From assembly GCA_034620365.1 (NCBI GenBank), contig JAQGEQ010000179.1, positions 1 to 64,000 on the forward strand: a stretch of DNA of 64,000 nucleotides, read 5' to 3'. The translations under genes were made by a program, and so were the position numbers. The DNA is from Pegea sp. RAD2-039. Lineage: Eukaryota; Chordata; Thaliacea; Salpida; Salpidae. The notes under the pieces are model-generated. The model did not search any database, had not been told where the DNA came from, and worked only from the letters and a program-made list of their open reading frames with translations. Shown here piece by piece: positions 11,937 through 24,500 of the stretch; the first letter of the stretch is position 1, and every line of letters starts with the position of its first letter.

Positions 11937-12795
11937 AAAAGCGAAGTAGGGTGCCTGAAGTGAGCACCTCCCGCTAACACATATTCTCACAAATAATATC
12001 TATCAAGATCAAAATATAGAAAGAAAAAGATGTAACACATGGCATTTCAGTAGACCTCAAAGCATATCAAGTGAACAATTACATAGAATATTAATATTGT
12101 AAAAAAGAGAAAAAAAATCAAAGCTTAGAAATGACAATGTTGGCAATATTAAAACGGTTCAACTTCCGCTTGAACAACGCGGGTGATTCTAACATGACAA
12201 TGTCTGATAGCAGCTGGTTCCCAGTACTAATTGCGCGGTATGAGAAAAAACTTGCTTTGATTAATGTACCAGGTGATATGGGTTTATTAATCTGTAATAT
12301 ATGTCGTTTGAGTTGATATAACTTGAGGAAAGATCTTATAGAAAAGAAAACATCAAATTGAAGGTCAACTAAATTGTGGATAATTAAAAAATTAAGGACT
12401 AAGTAGTATTTAATCCGTCGAATTTCCAAAGTATCTAAATTTAACAAGCTAAGACGATGCTTATAACTATCGTATTGAATATTAAGTTTCCTGCATACCA
12501 ATCTCGTAAATGTTGCCTGAGCAGATTCGATTTATTTTCCTATCACTAGGTTGATATGTCATCCATGCACTAACATTATGTTCAAGAGTTGGACGTACGA
12601 ATAATTTGAAGAAAAGCTGAACAAGTATGGATCCTTAGAATTAAAGGTCTTTATAATAAGGTAGACAAGGTTGATTAATTTTGCAAAGAATTTGAGTCAG
12701 ATGATAGCGTAATGCCAAGGTCTAATACTGAAGATATTCTTGGAATATTGGTTCAAGGAATTTGCAGCTGGTTTACGGGAGAAAGCTATAAGTTT
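11937..12795 (-). mobile_element. LINE 3' fragment in tandem unit 2
   Basis: Near-identical to the fragment in unit 1. Its minus-strand frame 12501-12118 stays open for about 127 codons of the LINE C-terminal domain (CRKLNIQYDSYKHRLS through FNIANIVISKL) but begins inside the element without an ATG. Small deletions relative to unit 1 near 12740 remove part of the repeated gaatatt-flanked segment. Confidence 0.86.
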
Positions 12796-12990
12796 ATAAT
12801 AAAATAATTATTCAAGTTTTATAATCATTTGTATTTTTTTTTAAATCTAATCTTAATGTATTAAAGTTTTCTTTAGAATCAAGCATCTAAAAAAGAACTC
12901 AATGACTACTATTGTAATAGATTTCCATGCCTTTAATCAATACCGATGATTTGTAGATTTTTCCAAGTCGCAATGGTCGGCTTGGTTAGG

Positions 12991-13062
12991 GCTGTAATCG
13001 TATAGTGGTTAGTACTTCACGTTGTGGCCGTGACAACCCAGGTTCGAATCCTGGTTACAGCA
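12991..13062 (+). tRNA. tRNA-His (GTG), copy 3
   Basis: Identical tRNA body to copies 1 and 2. The base just before G1 is G (12990) here, whereas the other copies have A. It starts the partial third tandem unit. Confidence 0.97.
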
Positions 13063-13424
13063 CATACTTTTGTAACTTTTTACATTAACCAAAAATTTGC
13101 ATTAACTGCTAAAAATTTCATAACTATCTGATTTCATATAATTTCTAGTTTTTAGCTGTTTATGATAAAATGTTTATTTTAAATCTTTTTACTTTCCAAT
13201 AAGAATTCGCTCGCCTTTCTGTTTTAGCATATTCAAAACTCAATTACACTAAGAATATTATCGTATTAATATTGAGTTTAAAATAAAGTTAAATTCTTAT
13301 TTAATTTTAGGAAAAATAGACAAATGGGTTCCATATTCATTTTTATATTTTTAATTGTAATTTTTTGAAATAAAATCCAAACATTTTTTAATTGTCACAA
13401 GTCGCGATGGTCGACTTGGTTAGA

Positions 13425-13496
13425 GCTGTAATCGTATAGTGGTTAGTACTTCACGTTGTGGCCGTGACAACCCAGGTTCGAATCCTGGTTACAGCA
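13425..13496 (+). tRNA. tRNA-His (GTG), copy 4
   Basis: Identical tRNA body; 434 nt downstream of copy 3. Wider flanks differ from the tandem units, but the leader gtcgcgatggtcgacttgg is kept. Followed directly by a T-rich run suitable for pol III termination (catatttttttat). Confidence 0.96.
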
Positions 13497-13782
13497 TATT
13501 TTTTTATACATTAGCAAAATAGATTATAAGTGTCATAAATTACTCTGCCGACTATAAAAGGGAAGTTTTAAATTCTAATAATTATTAGATGTATGGAAAT
13601 GTTTAATTGAAATCAGTTAAAAAAAACATTTTTAATATTTACAACTTTATTGAAGCTTCATTAAATAAACAAAAAATTGGGAAATTGTCAAAAGTTTTGA
13701 TAGTAAAACAAATCACAAGTTTTAAAAAGACTTGAAGACTACAAATTTCAAATAATAATTCATCTTAAAATTATTACAATTT

Positions 13783-14774
13783 TCAATTTTGTTCATCTTC
13801 AGAATTTTTTGATGCTTTAGTTCTGATCATTTTCTCAATTTTTTCAAACTGATCCATAGATGCCTGTCCTGATTCATCAAGGACTTCTTCAACTGATACT
13901 ACTTCAGGAATATAAAATTTGAGCATATTTTCAATTCCACTTTTCAAGGTTACTGTCGAGCTTGGGCAATTACTACAAGATCCCATCAGCTGAAGCTTTA
14001 CAATTCCAGTATCTTCATCATATCCCGCAAAAACAATGTCTCCTCCATCTTCCATCACTGTTGGACGAATCCGTGTATCCAAAAGCTCTTTGATCATCAT
14101 TACAACTTCATCATCATCTTCATCTATAATAGTATCACTAGAAGGCACGCTATCTAACAATTGAAGGTGATATCAAAGCCACTGTAAGAATTTATTAAAT
14201 TTAACTAACCTGATAGTATAGGAATATTAGCTGTACTAAAAAAGTCCATTATGGTCGCATAGATTTCTGGCTTCAAAACTTTCCACTGTACATCTTCATC
14301 TAATCTAGTGACAGTTATAAAATCTGGCCCATAAAAGATAGATTTGACCTGAATAAAAAGTGAAAGATTACATTTGTTAGTTTTTATAAGTTAAATTACT
14401 ATATTCTATAATTTTTGAATCTCATATAATGTACCAACCCCTTCTATTCCAAAAATTCTTTTAGCCAGTGGAGATTTATGGGAGTGAGTCCAATCTGGAA
14501 AGTCCAGAGTCCCAGAGCCAAGAATTTCGATTCCAGGTACAAATTTCAAACTATTAGGGTTTGGTGTATCAAAGGTTTGAATAAACATTGATCGTTTTAA
14601 TGACATAAAAGGATTTGAAAGATTATTCAAAAGGTTATGATGAAAGTTAGAAGATTTGGAGTTGATCTTGTAATTTTGGATTTTATTAAAAGTATTTAAA
14701 TGATAACTACACATAGGTGCAAATTGTTTAGAGACTAATCTAACCAATCTTCTTGAACTTTGAACAGCAAACAT
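13783..14774 (-). CDS. NFU1: Mitochondrial Fe-S cluster scaffold/carrier NFU1, 3 exons
   Basis: Delivers [4Fe-4S] clusters to mitochondrial enzymes such as lipoyl synthase and complex II. Exons on minus: 14774-14439, 14348-14210 and 14153-13783, about 281 residues (human 254). Order: a Ser/Asn/Lys-rich presequence; the N-terminal Nfu domain ([14 protein letters not shown], then [15 protein letters not shown] and [10 protein letters not shown]); an acidic linker; the C-terminal NifU domain with [19 protein letters not shown] and the cluster-binding SCSNCPSS (Cys 218 and Cys 221). All key residues are intact. A T-rich AG lies 13 nt upstream of the ATG. The gene starts 176 bp after the stop of MRPS21 on the same strand. 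An AATAAA lies at 13651-13646. A broken copy of its 3' domain lies at 7 kb. Confidence 0.96.
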
Positions 14775-14950
14775 TTTTATGTGTTCCCTGAATTATAAAT
14801 AATAGTCAACGACTTAAATTTTTCAAAACATGCAAGCATCATTTATTAAAGCTATTGAAATCACTACATGACAAATTTATTTAAAATCTAAATAAAATTT
14901 ATTCATAGATAATCAAATTTTGCAAATAAATCCTTCAACTCTTCATCATT

Positions 14951-15226
14951 CTAAACTCTCCAGGGATTTTTTCTATTAGTTTTCATCAAGAAGTCTATTT
15001 TTCTGTTCATTTCAGCGTTATAAATTTGTTTACAGCTTTGATAGGCAAGACGTCTTCGTTTCATCCAAGGTTTTTCATAATATCTATTTCTTTTAATAGA
15101 TTGTATAACACCTTCTCTGTTAAGTCTACTTTCAAGAGTTTGTAGAGCAGAATCAAGAGCATTCTCAACCCCAGGTGAGGTATCAACCAGCACAGTTCTT
15201 GAAATGAAACGAAAATACCGAGACAT
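14951..15226 (-). CDS. MRPS21: Mitochondrial ribosomal protein bS21m
   Basis: Small protein of the mitochondrial small ribosomal subunit, 91 residues in a single exon (human 87). Conserved features: RFISRTVLVD near the N-terminus, then RYYEKPWMKRR, and the C-terminal IYNAEMNRKIDFLM followed by NRKNPWRV, which parallels the animal family end. The open frame extends upstream to 15280, but those codons are hydrophobic, unlike the family, and a TTTCATAG acceptor at 15236-15235 lies 8 nt before the ATG at 15226, so I start there. An AATAAA at 14903-14898 follows the stop by about 50 nt and precedes the NFU1 acceptor by about 110 nt, a layout like intercistronic regions in trans-spliced operons. 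Confidence 0.92.
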   Translation of the reverse strand: MSRYFRFISRTVLVDTSPGVENALDSALQTLESRLNREGVIQSIKRNRYYEKPWMKRRRLAYQSCKQIYNAEMNRKIDFLMKTNRKNPWRV

Positions 15227-15299
15227 TATCAAATCTATGAAACAGATACAAATTATAAAGAAAATATTCATAATTTTCATTTGTAGTTTATAATGCTAT

Positions 15300-17235
15300 T
15301 TGTATAAAACAACAACTATAAAAATATTTTTTACTTTTACATAATTAATGAATAAAACTGATTATTCATGAAAAGTTTATAAAAAATGTTCAAAGCAATC
15401 TTTTTAAAAATATTAATTTTAAACAAATATAATTAAATAAATCAATTAGTATCAATATTAATTTATCCAATGTAAAACATCGTTTTAAAAACAATCAAAT
15501 AATTTAGAAGCATTAATATTGCATTATGATAATTAGTGAGATTAAGAAAGTCAGATTAGTTCAGAGTAATTTTATCATCAACTATGCTTCAGTTATAAAA
15601 ACTTTTAAGTAATGGAAATAATAATTAAAATAATTGTAAAAATTTCTTGTTATAAATAATTAAATTAATCAAAAATTAGAAGCAACTGCTAAAAATTATA
15701 TTAAAACTTAAAAAACAAAATAATTGTAGTATGGGAAATTGAAAGTTATTCAATAAGTTCCTGTAAACTAAAATGGGTTTTAACAATTCTGTAAATTAAG
15801 AAACAAGCTTATAAAATCCGCCATAACACTACTACTATAAAAGTATGAAACAAAAATAACTTAAAAGTATAAAAATTTTACCGTGATAATAGTTAAATTC
15901 ATAATTATTTAAGACAAATTTACCTTTTTTTATTGACTCTCCTTGTTTTTACTTTTTTAGTTATTTTGGTTTTTATTCAAGCTCAAGTTTTTCTTTCAAG
16001 GTTTTATGAATGGATTTACTTTTAAACTAAATACTTTAATTCATAAAAACGTTTTTATATGACTGAAAGGTAGATTATGGAATTTATTTTAAGAAGCCAT
16101 TAATAAGAAAATCTATATAGCAAGTATTGAGTATTGAGATCTGATAATGATCTAATTTCGATGAGCATACAAAACATCCGAGTAGTAGGTACTTTCCAAC
16201 GTTCATGCAGATGAGTCCTTAGTATCCAACTCTAAATGTAAGTTTTCTTATCTTTTTATCGTTGACAGCACAATTAAGTCAGCATACAACAAATTTCAGT
16301 TGTTTTTACTATAGTATTGTGAGAATAAATTCAGGATATATGGTTAGGAACTAAAATATTTCATCATATTGCCAATCAAATTCTAGTGTGATTGCATTGA
16401 AAATATTAAAACTTATTATTAAAATTGTCACCACAAACACCAAATTAAAAGAATCTGAATTTTACTTTCTTGGAATTATTCATGATAATATAAAGTAATA
16501 TTTATTAAAACTTTATCTTTATTTTATAAATAAAATCATTTTTAAAATCCTAAATTTATGGGTAAAATTTAATATTAGCTTTAACTTATCTTATAGTATT
16601 AAGCTTTTTTTCAAAACAATTTTTTTTATTAGAAAAAAACAATTTTGTTTTGCTTTTATAATATTAGCTAAAACTATTTAACATCGTTCTATAGCCACGA
16701 TCTGTTACTTTTTTAAGTAGTAAATTATTCAATTTGGGAAATAATGATGATATTATATTGATGATATTTTGAAAAGTTTTAAAAACAGTTTTTACTTATA
16801 ATGAAAACTAAACATATTTGAATATTTACTTATTTTTGCAAAATATTATTGAAAACTTTACTAACTTTCCCACAGGAAAAAGAAACAAATAAAATGTTTT
16901 TGTCTAACGGCAGTGTTTATTTGTAACTATCTGTTTATATTTTAATCTTTTTTTTTACTTTACCTAAATTAATTTTATTTTAAACTTAATATAAACCAAT
17001 TCATACCTGATTCCGCCGATACTAAAATCTAAAGTTAATGTTTTGGTGCTAGACAATACACATTCCAAACAATTTTTAATAAAGGTTATTATTTTAACTC
17101 GATCATAAAGTTGTTGCAATCAAATTGGTTTATTAACTGTTGCAATCATGCATAACATCTAAGGAAAAACTTTTAGCTTAAACATTCTATTGTGTTTAAG
17201 TTCTAGTTACTTAAAGTGAAATTTTTGTGATTTTC
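15300..17235. other. Intergenic, AT-rich
   Basis: Upstream of MRPS21 and before tRNA-His copy 5. Consists of A/T-rich sequence with no open frame of note and no recognised repeat. Confidence 0.5.
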
Positions 17236-17262
17236 CAAGTCGCAATGGTCGACTTGGTTAGA

Positions 17263-17334
17263 GCTGTAATCGTATAGTGGTTAGTACTTCACGTTGTGGC
17301 CGTGACAACCCAGGTTCGAATCCTGGTTACAGCA
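17263..17334 (+). tRNA. tRNA-His (GTG), copy 5
   Basis: Identical tRNA body to copies 1-4. Stands alone about 3.8 kb from the array. Only about 26 nt upstream (ccaagtcgcaatggtcgac and the following ttggttaga) and a few bases downstream are shared with the other copies. A T-run downstream (attcttttttaaa) can terminate pol III. Confidence 0.97.
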
Positions 17335-17344
17335 TATTCTTTTT

Positions 17345-20300
17345 TAAAATTCTAGTCAGTTATTTATGTATTAATTTTGCAATCATTATTTATTAAGAAG
17401 TTACTAATTACTTTAATGTGATAAATATTTTAGATTTGTAATTATTTGTTCGAAGACATAATTTAAGCCAAAGTCATTTGCTAACAAATGAAAATTACGA
17501 AAAAAAAGTTTTTTATCTTTATATCTGTTCAAGTTGTCATGTGCTTTTTTTGTTGGTTTTTAGATCTTATAAATATTTTATAAAATATTGGAAGTGTATT
17601 CGTTCTATTTTTCCGACTTTTCTTTTTAAATCTAAATAAATAAATAAATTTCTTAAATCATTTTTGTATGAAATGAGTTCAAATAAGGAATTGTTTTAAA
17701 GTCACATGAACCCTTTAAGTATATCTTAAGAATTTGATCTAAACTTAACAACAAATTAAATTATTTCTATAATTTTGATTCATCAGTCTTTTAAATGGTA
17801 ACTACTTTTACCAGAATTGGTCTTCCAATTTATTTGTTTTTAAAATTTGACTTAACTATCATTGGGATAGTTTTACTTGCTGTTTACTTGCTTTTTAAAC
17901 TTTACAATTAATCTATTAATGTAGTATTTTAAAACCAAATTATTCGAACTTTTATTCTTCTGCTGAACAAAATTGAAAGCAAATTATCTAATATAGGACT
18001 TAGTAATATTCCAGATTGAATGAGTTATAATAATCTGATGACAATTTTAAGTCAGACTAACTATTTTTAAAGGAAACGTATTTCTAAGGATAATTTTTAG
18101 CAAAACTAAACATTAAAGAATAGTTTTAATTAAAGCTTTTTATTTTGAAAAAAAAACTAGCTAAACTTGAAATAGGCTCCTATTATATATAGATAATTAT
18201 TTGAAGCTTAACCTAGGTATTCATTTTATATCTTAATATTATTAATTGTTATATCATCTAAAAAATTATCATAAGGCATATAGAGTAATCAATATTTGCT
18301 AAATTTAATGTTATTAATGCAATTAAACAGATAAGAGTTGAAAATATTGCAACCAAACTATTGAATTTTTTAAAAATTAAATATATTTTACATAATTATA
18401 TACTCTGCTTTAAAAATACTCCTCTAACTTATTATAAAACAATTTCTTTTGAACAAAATCAAAATTTTATGGAAATAAATTTTTTTTTCTGAGTATAATT
18501 AAATTAAGATAATTAGAAAAGTCGTGAAGCTACCCTCTATTCAATTTTGCACACAATTTCCAAGTTTAGAACAATTTAAACATATTAAAGTAATAAAATC
18601 AATTTTCTAAAAGCTATTAATTGCAATTAATCGACAGTATTGTTTGCTGTGTACCTTATGTAACTAATAAACTTTAACATTTTCATTTCCAGAATTATTT
18701 TAAATACAAAATCTTTAGTGTTTGTTAAAATTGTTTTATAATGCTCAAAAAGTTGCTGAGTTTAAAAGCTTCTATTTAAAGTTGCAACAAAAATAATTGT
18801 GAATATTTATTATTGCTCTTTTAAATGTTGGGGACTTATAACATAATATTTCAAAGAATCATACAGAATACAAGAAACTTAAAAAGGTTAAAAGTATAAG
18901 CATCATCTCAAAAACAAACTTCTTAAAAATCTGTAAATTAAAATTATTAGTGGCTAAGCACACCAACTTATAAACAAATTAAACTTGAAAGTCAACAATT
19001 AGTGTAACTAACCTTGTTAGTAGAAATATTTTTAATGGAAAATCGATTTAAAACTTCTTATATATCCAATAAAATCTATTCCATCTTTATCATCAAATAT
19101 TGCGTATCATATCTGTGAAGTTATTGAAAATTTGCCAAAAAGTTTTTTTCTATAATTAATATTATGTTTATATTTCTATCAGGATTTGAATGTGTTTATT
19201 TTTAAAACAACCTGTTTTCAAAACATGCTATGTTATAAAACTTCATTATACACTAGTTTTTATGACTTAAACAATGATTATCTCTATAATACCCCTCAAT
19301 ACTCATTTACTTGTTTCAAACAAAAAACATGTTATTGGTTAAAAGGCTTTTACAGGTTTTGTTGAAAGCAGACTTATTATGTTAGTTTCTAAGCAACTTT
19401 AATAAAATCTTTAAAATTTATTTAAAATCCTGTAAAATATCTTTCAAAAGTTTTTATCTGGATAAAAAGTAATTATCAACAAATTGTCAATAAACGTAAT
19501 AAAAGGTTTGAAATATAATTGAACCACAAAATAATAATTAAATATTCAGTGAAAAAAATGTTCTATGATAAAGATGAACATTTGTATAACTCAAGCATAT
19601 ATTAATAAAAGTAACTTATCAAAGTTTTCCCAGATGATATATAAATCATGAAACAAAGTTGTTGAAGTAGAACGAAATTTATTTAATGAGAAATGTATTT
19701 TGTCATTTATCAAAACATAAAAAATTAGCAAAAATAAAACCTTTGAAAGTTTGCTTCAAATTAAATTGTGGAGAAAAAAATCGAATTTTTTTTAATAAGT
19801 TTGAATAAAACCGAAGACAATATAATTTCTATCTAAAAACTTTAAAAGGTTCTTGCTTTTATCTAGATCAATTACTAATAAATATTTTATTTTTTTTATA
19901 ACCGAAAAAAGGATAATAGCTTTAAAAAAGTTAGTTTATTATAATAATAATATTTGAGATAAATAAGTCTTTCAAAAATTACAATTACTTTGAAGATGTA
20001 AAATACTTAAAGTAATTTTCATCTAATTAGTTTTAAAGTTTCTCAAAATAAAATAAACATTTTATTTTTGACATCAAAATATGGAATGTAAATGAGATGT
20101 TTTGTGAAATCTTGTAAAGTATTAAAGTCGAAACTGATATAGTAAATTACTCCTAAACATTACAAAACTGTATTATTTAAAATTACAAATTTGAAATAAA
20201 TATTTACTACAAAAAACTTCTTTATACTCAAACGATTAAGTATACTGTAAAAATAACAACAATTTTACACAAACAAATTTTATTTGTTAGATGGATTCTT

Positions 20301-21540
20301 AATATGGAAAAAATTTTGATAAAGCTGTGCTTACAGCGGAACATTAGAAAAAGTATTTCATGAAGATCAAGCACCAATAAGTCACTAAAAATACAGCAAT
20401 TTATAGTCAAGTAGTTTGTACCAGTTTTAGTCAGATGTTTTATATCAGAACTCGCTGAATAAACTGAACGTGACTTTGAAATTAGGTAGTTATTACTAAT
20501 TTGGCAAATACCAGTAAAAATCTGGAAGTAAATTGAAATAGTTTGATAGGTACACTAAAGAGAAATAGAACTAGAAGTTTCATACACGTTAGTTAATTAG
20601 TTAGCAAAATTCTGACGTCGAATTAAAGGAGGTTCATCACAGACTGAAATAATCATTAAAAAACTGATAATTGCGATTGACAAAAGATTAGAGAAAAGCA
20701 CAGTTTTCAACAAAACACAACCGATAATATCAGGCAAGTTTTAGGTAAATGTAATTACTACACAGATGTAAAAACATCTGATAAACGTTTCAAAGTTACC
20801 CCCTTCGAATTAAACCAAATTCAAGATTTCAATTGAAAGCGGTTTGGGAAACCCATTTAAAAGCATGAAAATTACTTGTGATGAAAAAACAGACTTTTGC
20901 CAATAATCAGTATTTTCAACTTACAGGTAGCAACCCCCGGCAATCCAGCAATAAGATTAAGCTGGCAGCATTCATTTGAATCATCTACTAAACTGCACTA
21001 TTTCTACTTTACTGGCTGAAAAACGTTTGAAAAGTCAACTGTTTGAAAAGTTGGGACAAAAAAGTTAAGAACCATTAATTTAAGAGACGAATTCATTCAA
21101 AATGAAAATATTCCATCTCGATATAGGGCGAAAAGTAAAATGTGATGCTAAAATCTTTGGTACAGCTTTTAAAAAAGCTGTAAAGACACCAAAGCCAACT
21201 AGGAATGGTTTGCATGAACAAGTATCTAAAACCGTTTTTCTAAATAGGTAAACAATAAAATTGTTGAAAAAGGCACTTGATTTAGTTTATAATCGAAAAT
21301 AAATTGAATAATTGCTAAAAAAATTTGTAGAAGTTTTGAATTTAACTTCTTCACATGCCAGCGACAATAGAAAGGCTAATTTCAATTTAACTTAAAGTTT
21401 AAAAAAGTTTCATTTGAAACACTAAAATTTTATAGTTCGGAAATTTTCAATTGAGCAGAAATAGGAATTGAAAAAAAGCAGATTGGTGGATCTTATGTTC
21501 ACTCTTGACAAATGAGGGAAGTTTATAGAGAAGAAGAAAA
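17345..21540. other. Large AT-rich gene desert
   Basis: About 4.2 kb between tRNA-His copy 5 and the 3' end of HNF4. No coding region, tRNA or recognisable transposon found. Short frames such as the minus one at 20410-20228 lack composition or motifs of a gene. The part from about 20600 to 21500 is slightly less AT-rich and may be HNF4 3' UTR. Confidence 0.5.
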
Positions 21541-21548
21541 AGAAAACG

Positions 21549-24500
21549 TTAAACGAAGGTGTCGTTGCCAAGTTGAGATGGCAAAAAGGCTGGTGAGGTA
21601 GGTTGACTCACGATCGCGCCCTCACTACTAGAAGCTTCATCAAAATTGTTAAATGTTGATGGAGGTAGCCGAAACAAGTCCATAGTTGAGTCATTTGTCG
21701 AATGATTCGTCAGTGGAGATATCATGTAAGAACCAGGAGACATAACACTAATCGGGCTTGGAGATAGAGCGAGACCAGGAGAAGACAAAATGTTTGAAGA
21801 TGACGGAGAAGAGTCCTCTTTTCCTGCGCAGGAATTAAGATAAAGATTAGTTTTCACGATGAGTTTTTATCTATAAGTAAGATTTGTGTAATTACATCAC
21901 AAAATACATTTAGACATTCAAATCTGTAATTGAGAAATGGAAGTTTTGAAAAAAGTTTCCTAAAAAGTGATGTTTGTTGAAAACACTTTCGGTTTTATTT
22001 CTAACAATGTTTTTCATCAGGTAAGAACCTTGTTTAAAACTTCATAACAAAAAAACGAAAACAGATTTGCTGAAAATATAAGTTAGATTGCAAATAAATA
22101 CTTGTTGTAATCAAGTCTAGATTTAGTTAATTATTTCCAAAAAACTGAAATAATTATAAATTGAGTCACGTGATAAAGCAGAAAAACAAATTCTTTTGAA
22201 CAAAAAACTTCTTTGTAAGCTTAGAAGGAATTATCAGAAAAAGGATTATGAAATTCTGAGAATTAAAAAGCAAATAAACAATTGAAAAGTGATCTCACCA
22301 TGAAGTAAAATCTCTTGGAGAAGATCATCAACTTTAGCAACTCGAAACAAACGAACAAATTGAACTTGTTCAATCATCTGAGACGCAATACTTTGTAATA
22401 TTGGTAAAAGTAACAAGGTTTCACCAAATCTAAGTAGAAAAAGTTTTCCGTTAAAGTCATTGAGAAGATTTCTGACTACATCAATATTTACTCGAATAAT
22501 ATAATCAGAAAACAAACAAAACTTTTGCAGTTCGTGTCAAAATAATATTTTTCAAAGATCTATCAATCTGCTAAATACCTTCCGCGTCTATCATACTGAC
22601 GATCATTGATATAATCTTCTAAATTACACATGATTCTTCTTCTCATGCTTTTCACTTTTTCTCGAGTAGACAAAGGCTTCACGTCAGCTGTTTATGAAAA
22701 TATGTCATCAGATAGAGAGATGTAAAGATCAAATGAAAGTTTACCGGAGTCAAAGAAGATTAGAGCTTTGAGACAAGCAAATTCTGTGTCATCTAAGCTC
22801 AATTCAGCCAATGGAACTACAAGTTCATCTAAAATACGTTCAGTTACAACCTCAATTTCTGGTTGGGTTCCATTTTTGCTGCAAATAAAACTGATGAGAA
22901 AAAGAGTTTTTAGAGATAAGAATAATCAACCGTGGTATGATAAAGTTGTTGCCAAGTAGAAGGACATTTTGACATTTGAGAGAGCGCCTAGCAACGCCCA
23001 TCACGAGGTTCTTACCGGCATGAGCACGAAACAGAGCTACCTGTTTGAAAAAACAAAAAGTGTAAAAGTCATCAAACAGCAAATTTGATTGTAATTCAAG
23101 TTTTGATCAATAAGTTAATTACTTGACAGTTAATAATATGCAAAAGTTGTTAAAGCAGATGATAGTTAGATATGAGTTTGATAGCAACTGCTGTGAGATA
23201 TTTAATGCACAGTAAGCCTTTTTAAGTAGTTTTTCTATCATCAAATCAATCACTTTTTTTGCTTATCAAGCAGTAGTAACATATACAGTTTAGATTGTGT
23301 AATTAATCACGTGCTTTTTTCAACTAGTAGACAGAAGACTGTTAGTGTAACAAACGAAGATACTCTGCAAATTTTTTTGCAAACATTCTAATCGTATTTA
23401 TCTTGTTATCAAATTAGTTTATTTTAAAGGAGGGACTTTTAATTACTCTAATTTTTCATTTGGCAAAAAGTAAATATGAAAATATTGATTAAACAATTTG
23501 CATCGACGTAAAAAGATGTAATTTAAAGACCTGATCATCTAGTGGCAATTCTGCAAATGCTGGGATAAATTTAGCCCAATCAACCAGAGCAAGAAGCTGC
23601 TCTCTCATAGAGTCGCCAACATCATTTACAGATGCAATGATTTGATGTTCGCAGGAGACCTCCTCATCACCATGATCTTTCTGAAGAAAATTATAAAAAT
23701 TTTTAGCTAAAAACTAGTTACTGGTTGTTGGGGGCAAGACTTCCAGTTTAGAGAATTTTGATAAAGGTCAAGTTAGGGAGAGATGGAAGTAAGATTGAAC
23801 AAAAAGAAATAATTTTCAACCATCATACATTCGAATAAGTTAATTATTAGCTTGAGAAGAAAAATAAATTTGACAAAATTGTCTGCTAATAAAACAATCA
23901 CAGTAAAATACTTATTGACAAAATCAAAGAGAGGTTAACGGATTAATTATTCATGAAAGTTATAAAAAAACAGAAAATAATTGCTCAGGACTTGATTTCA
24001 GATGAATTTATTGCTGAGTTAATTCGAATTTCTTAAAACATTCGCCAACTTGTGTAAACTGATTTCAAACTAACTGATACATCTTAGAAAGTTCATCTCT
24101 TATTTTTACTAACCCTATTCTGAGCTTGGTTCTCTGCATTTAGCAAAGTTATAATCGGTACCAAGTCATCTTCTTCAGCGGGAGCATTCTTCTTCTTAAT
24201 TTGATCTCGTTCATTTTGAACAGCTGAAACCAATATTTTTGTGATTTGTAGAAAATGATAGAAGAACCGACAAATAGGGAGAATTTGTTTTAAATGAAAC
24301 TTTGAACTTTAATTATACAAGTGGAATTATACAATTGAACATTGAACTTATTCAAGTTGTAAAATATCTTCAAGCTTGTGTTTTTGGTGTCAAATAAAAG
24401 TGATTCCAACTAACCTTCTTTCCTCATACCAGCACTAAAGCATTTCTTCAACCGACAAAAGCGACATTGATTTCTTCTATGTTTATTCACAACGCAATTT

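Larger units (their letters stand above)
10064..12885. repeat. Two tandem ~1.42-kb units, each tRNA-His plus inverted LINE 3' fragment
   Basis: Unit 1 (about 10064-11485) and unit 2 (about 11486-12885) are near-identical. Each runs from aaaaaagaactcaatg through a tRNA-His, about 270 bp of unique AT-rich sequence, a minus-strand LINE 3' fragment, and a linker containing ataattattcaag and tcaagcatctaaaa. The spacing between tRNAs is 1424 and 1407 nt. A third, partial unit (12886 to about 13300) carries tRNA copy 3 without the LINE part. A diverged inverted copy lies at 39.6-41.1 kb. The left edge of unit 1 is cut by the tail of the LINE ending at about 10060. Confidence 0.9.

Noticed and set aside
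10064-13496. tRNA-derived SINE interpretation of the tRNA-His/LINE units
   Set aside because: The LINE fragment points in the opposite direction to the tRNA and lies about 270 bp away, whereas SINEs have the LINE tail in the same orientation. tRNA bodies are perfect, and spacing is that of tandem duplication.
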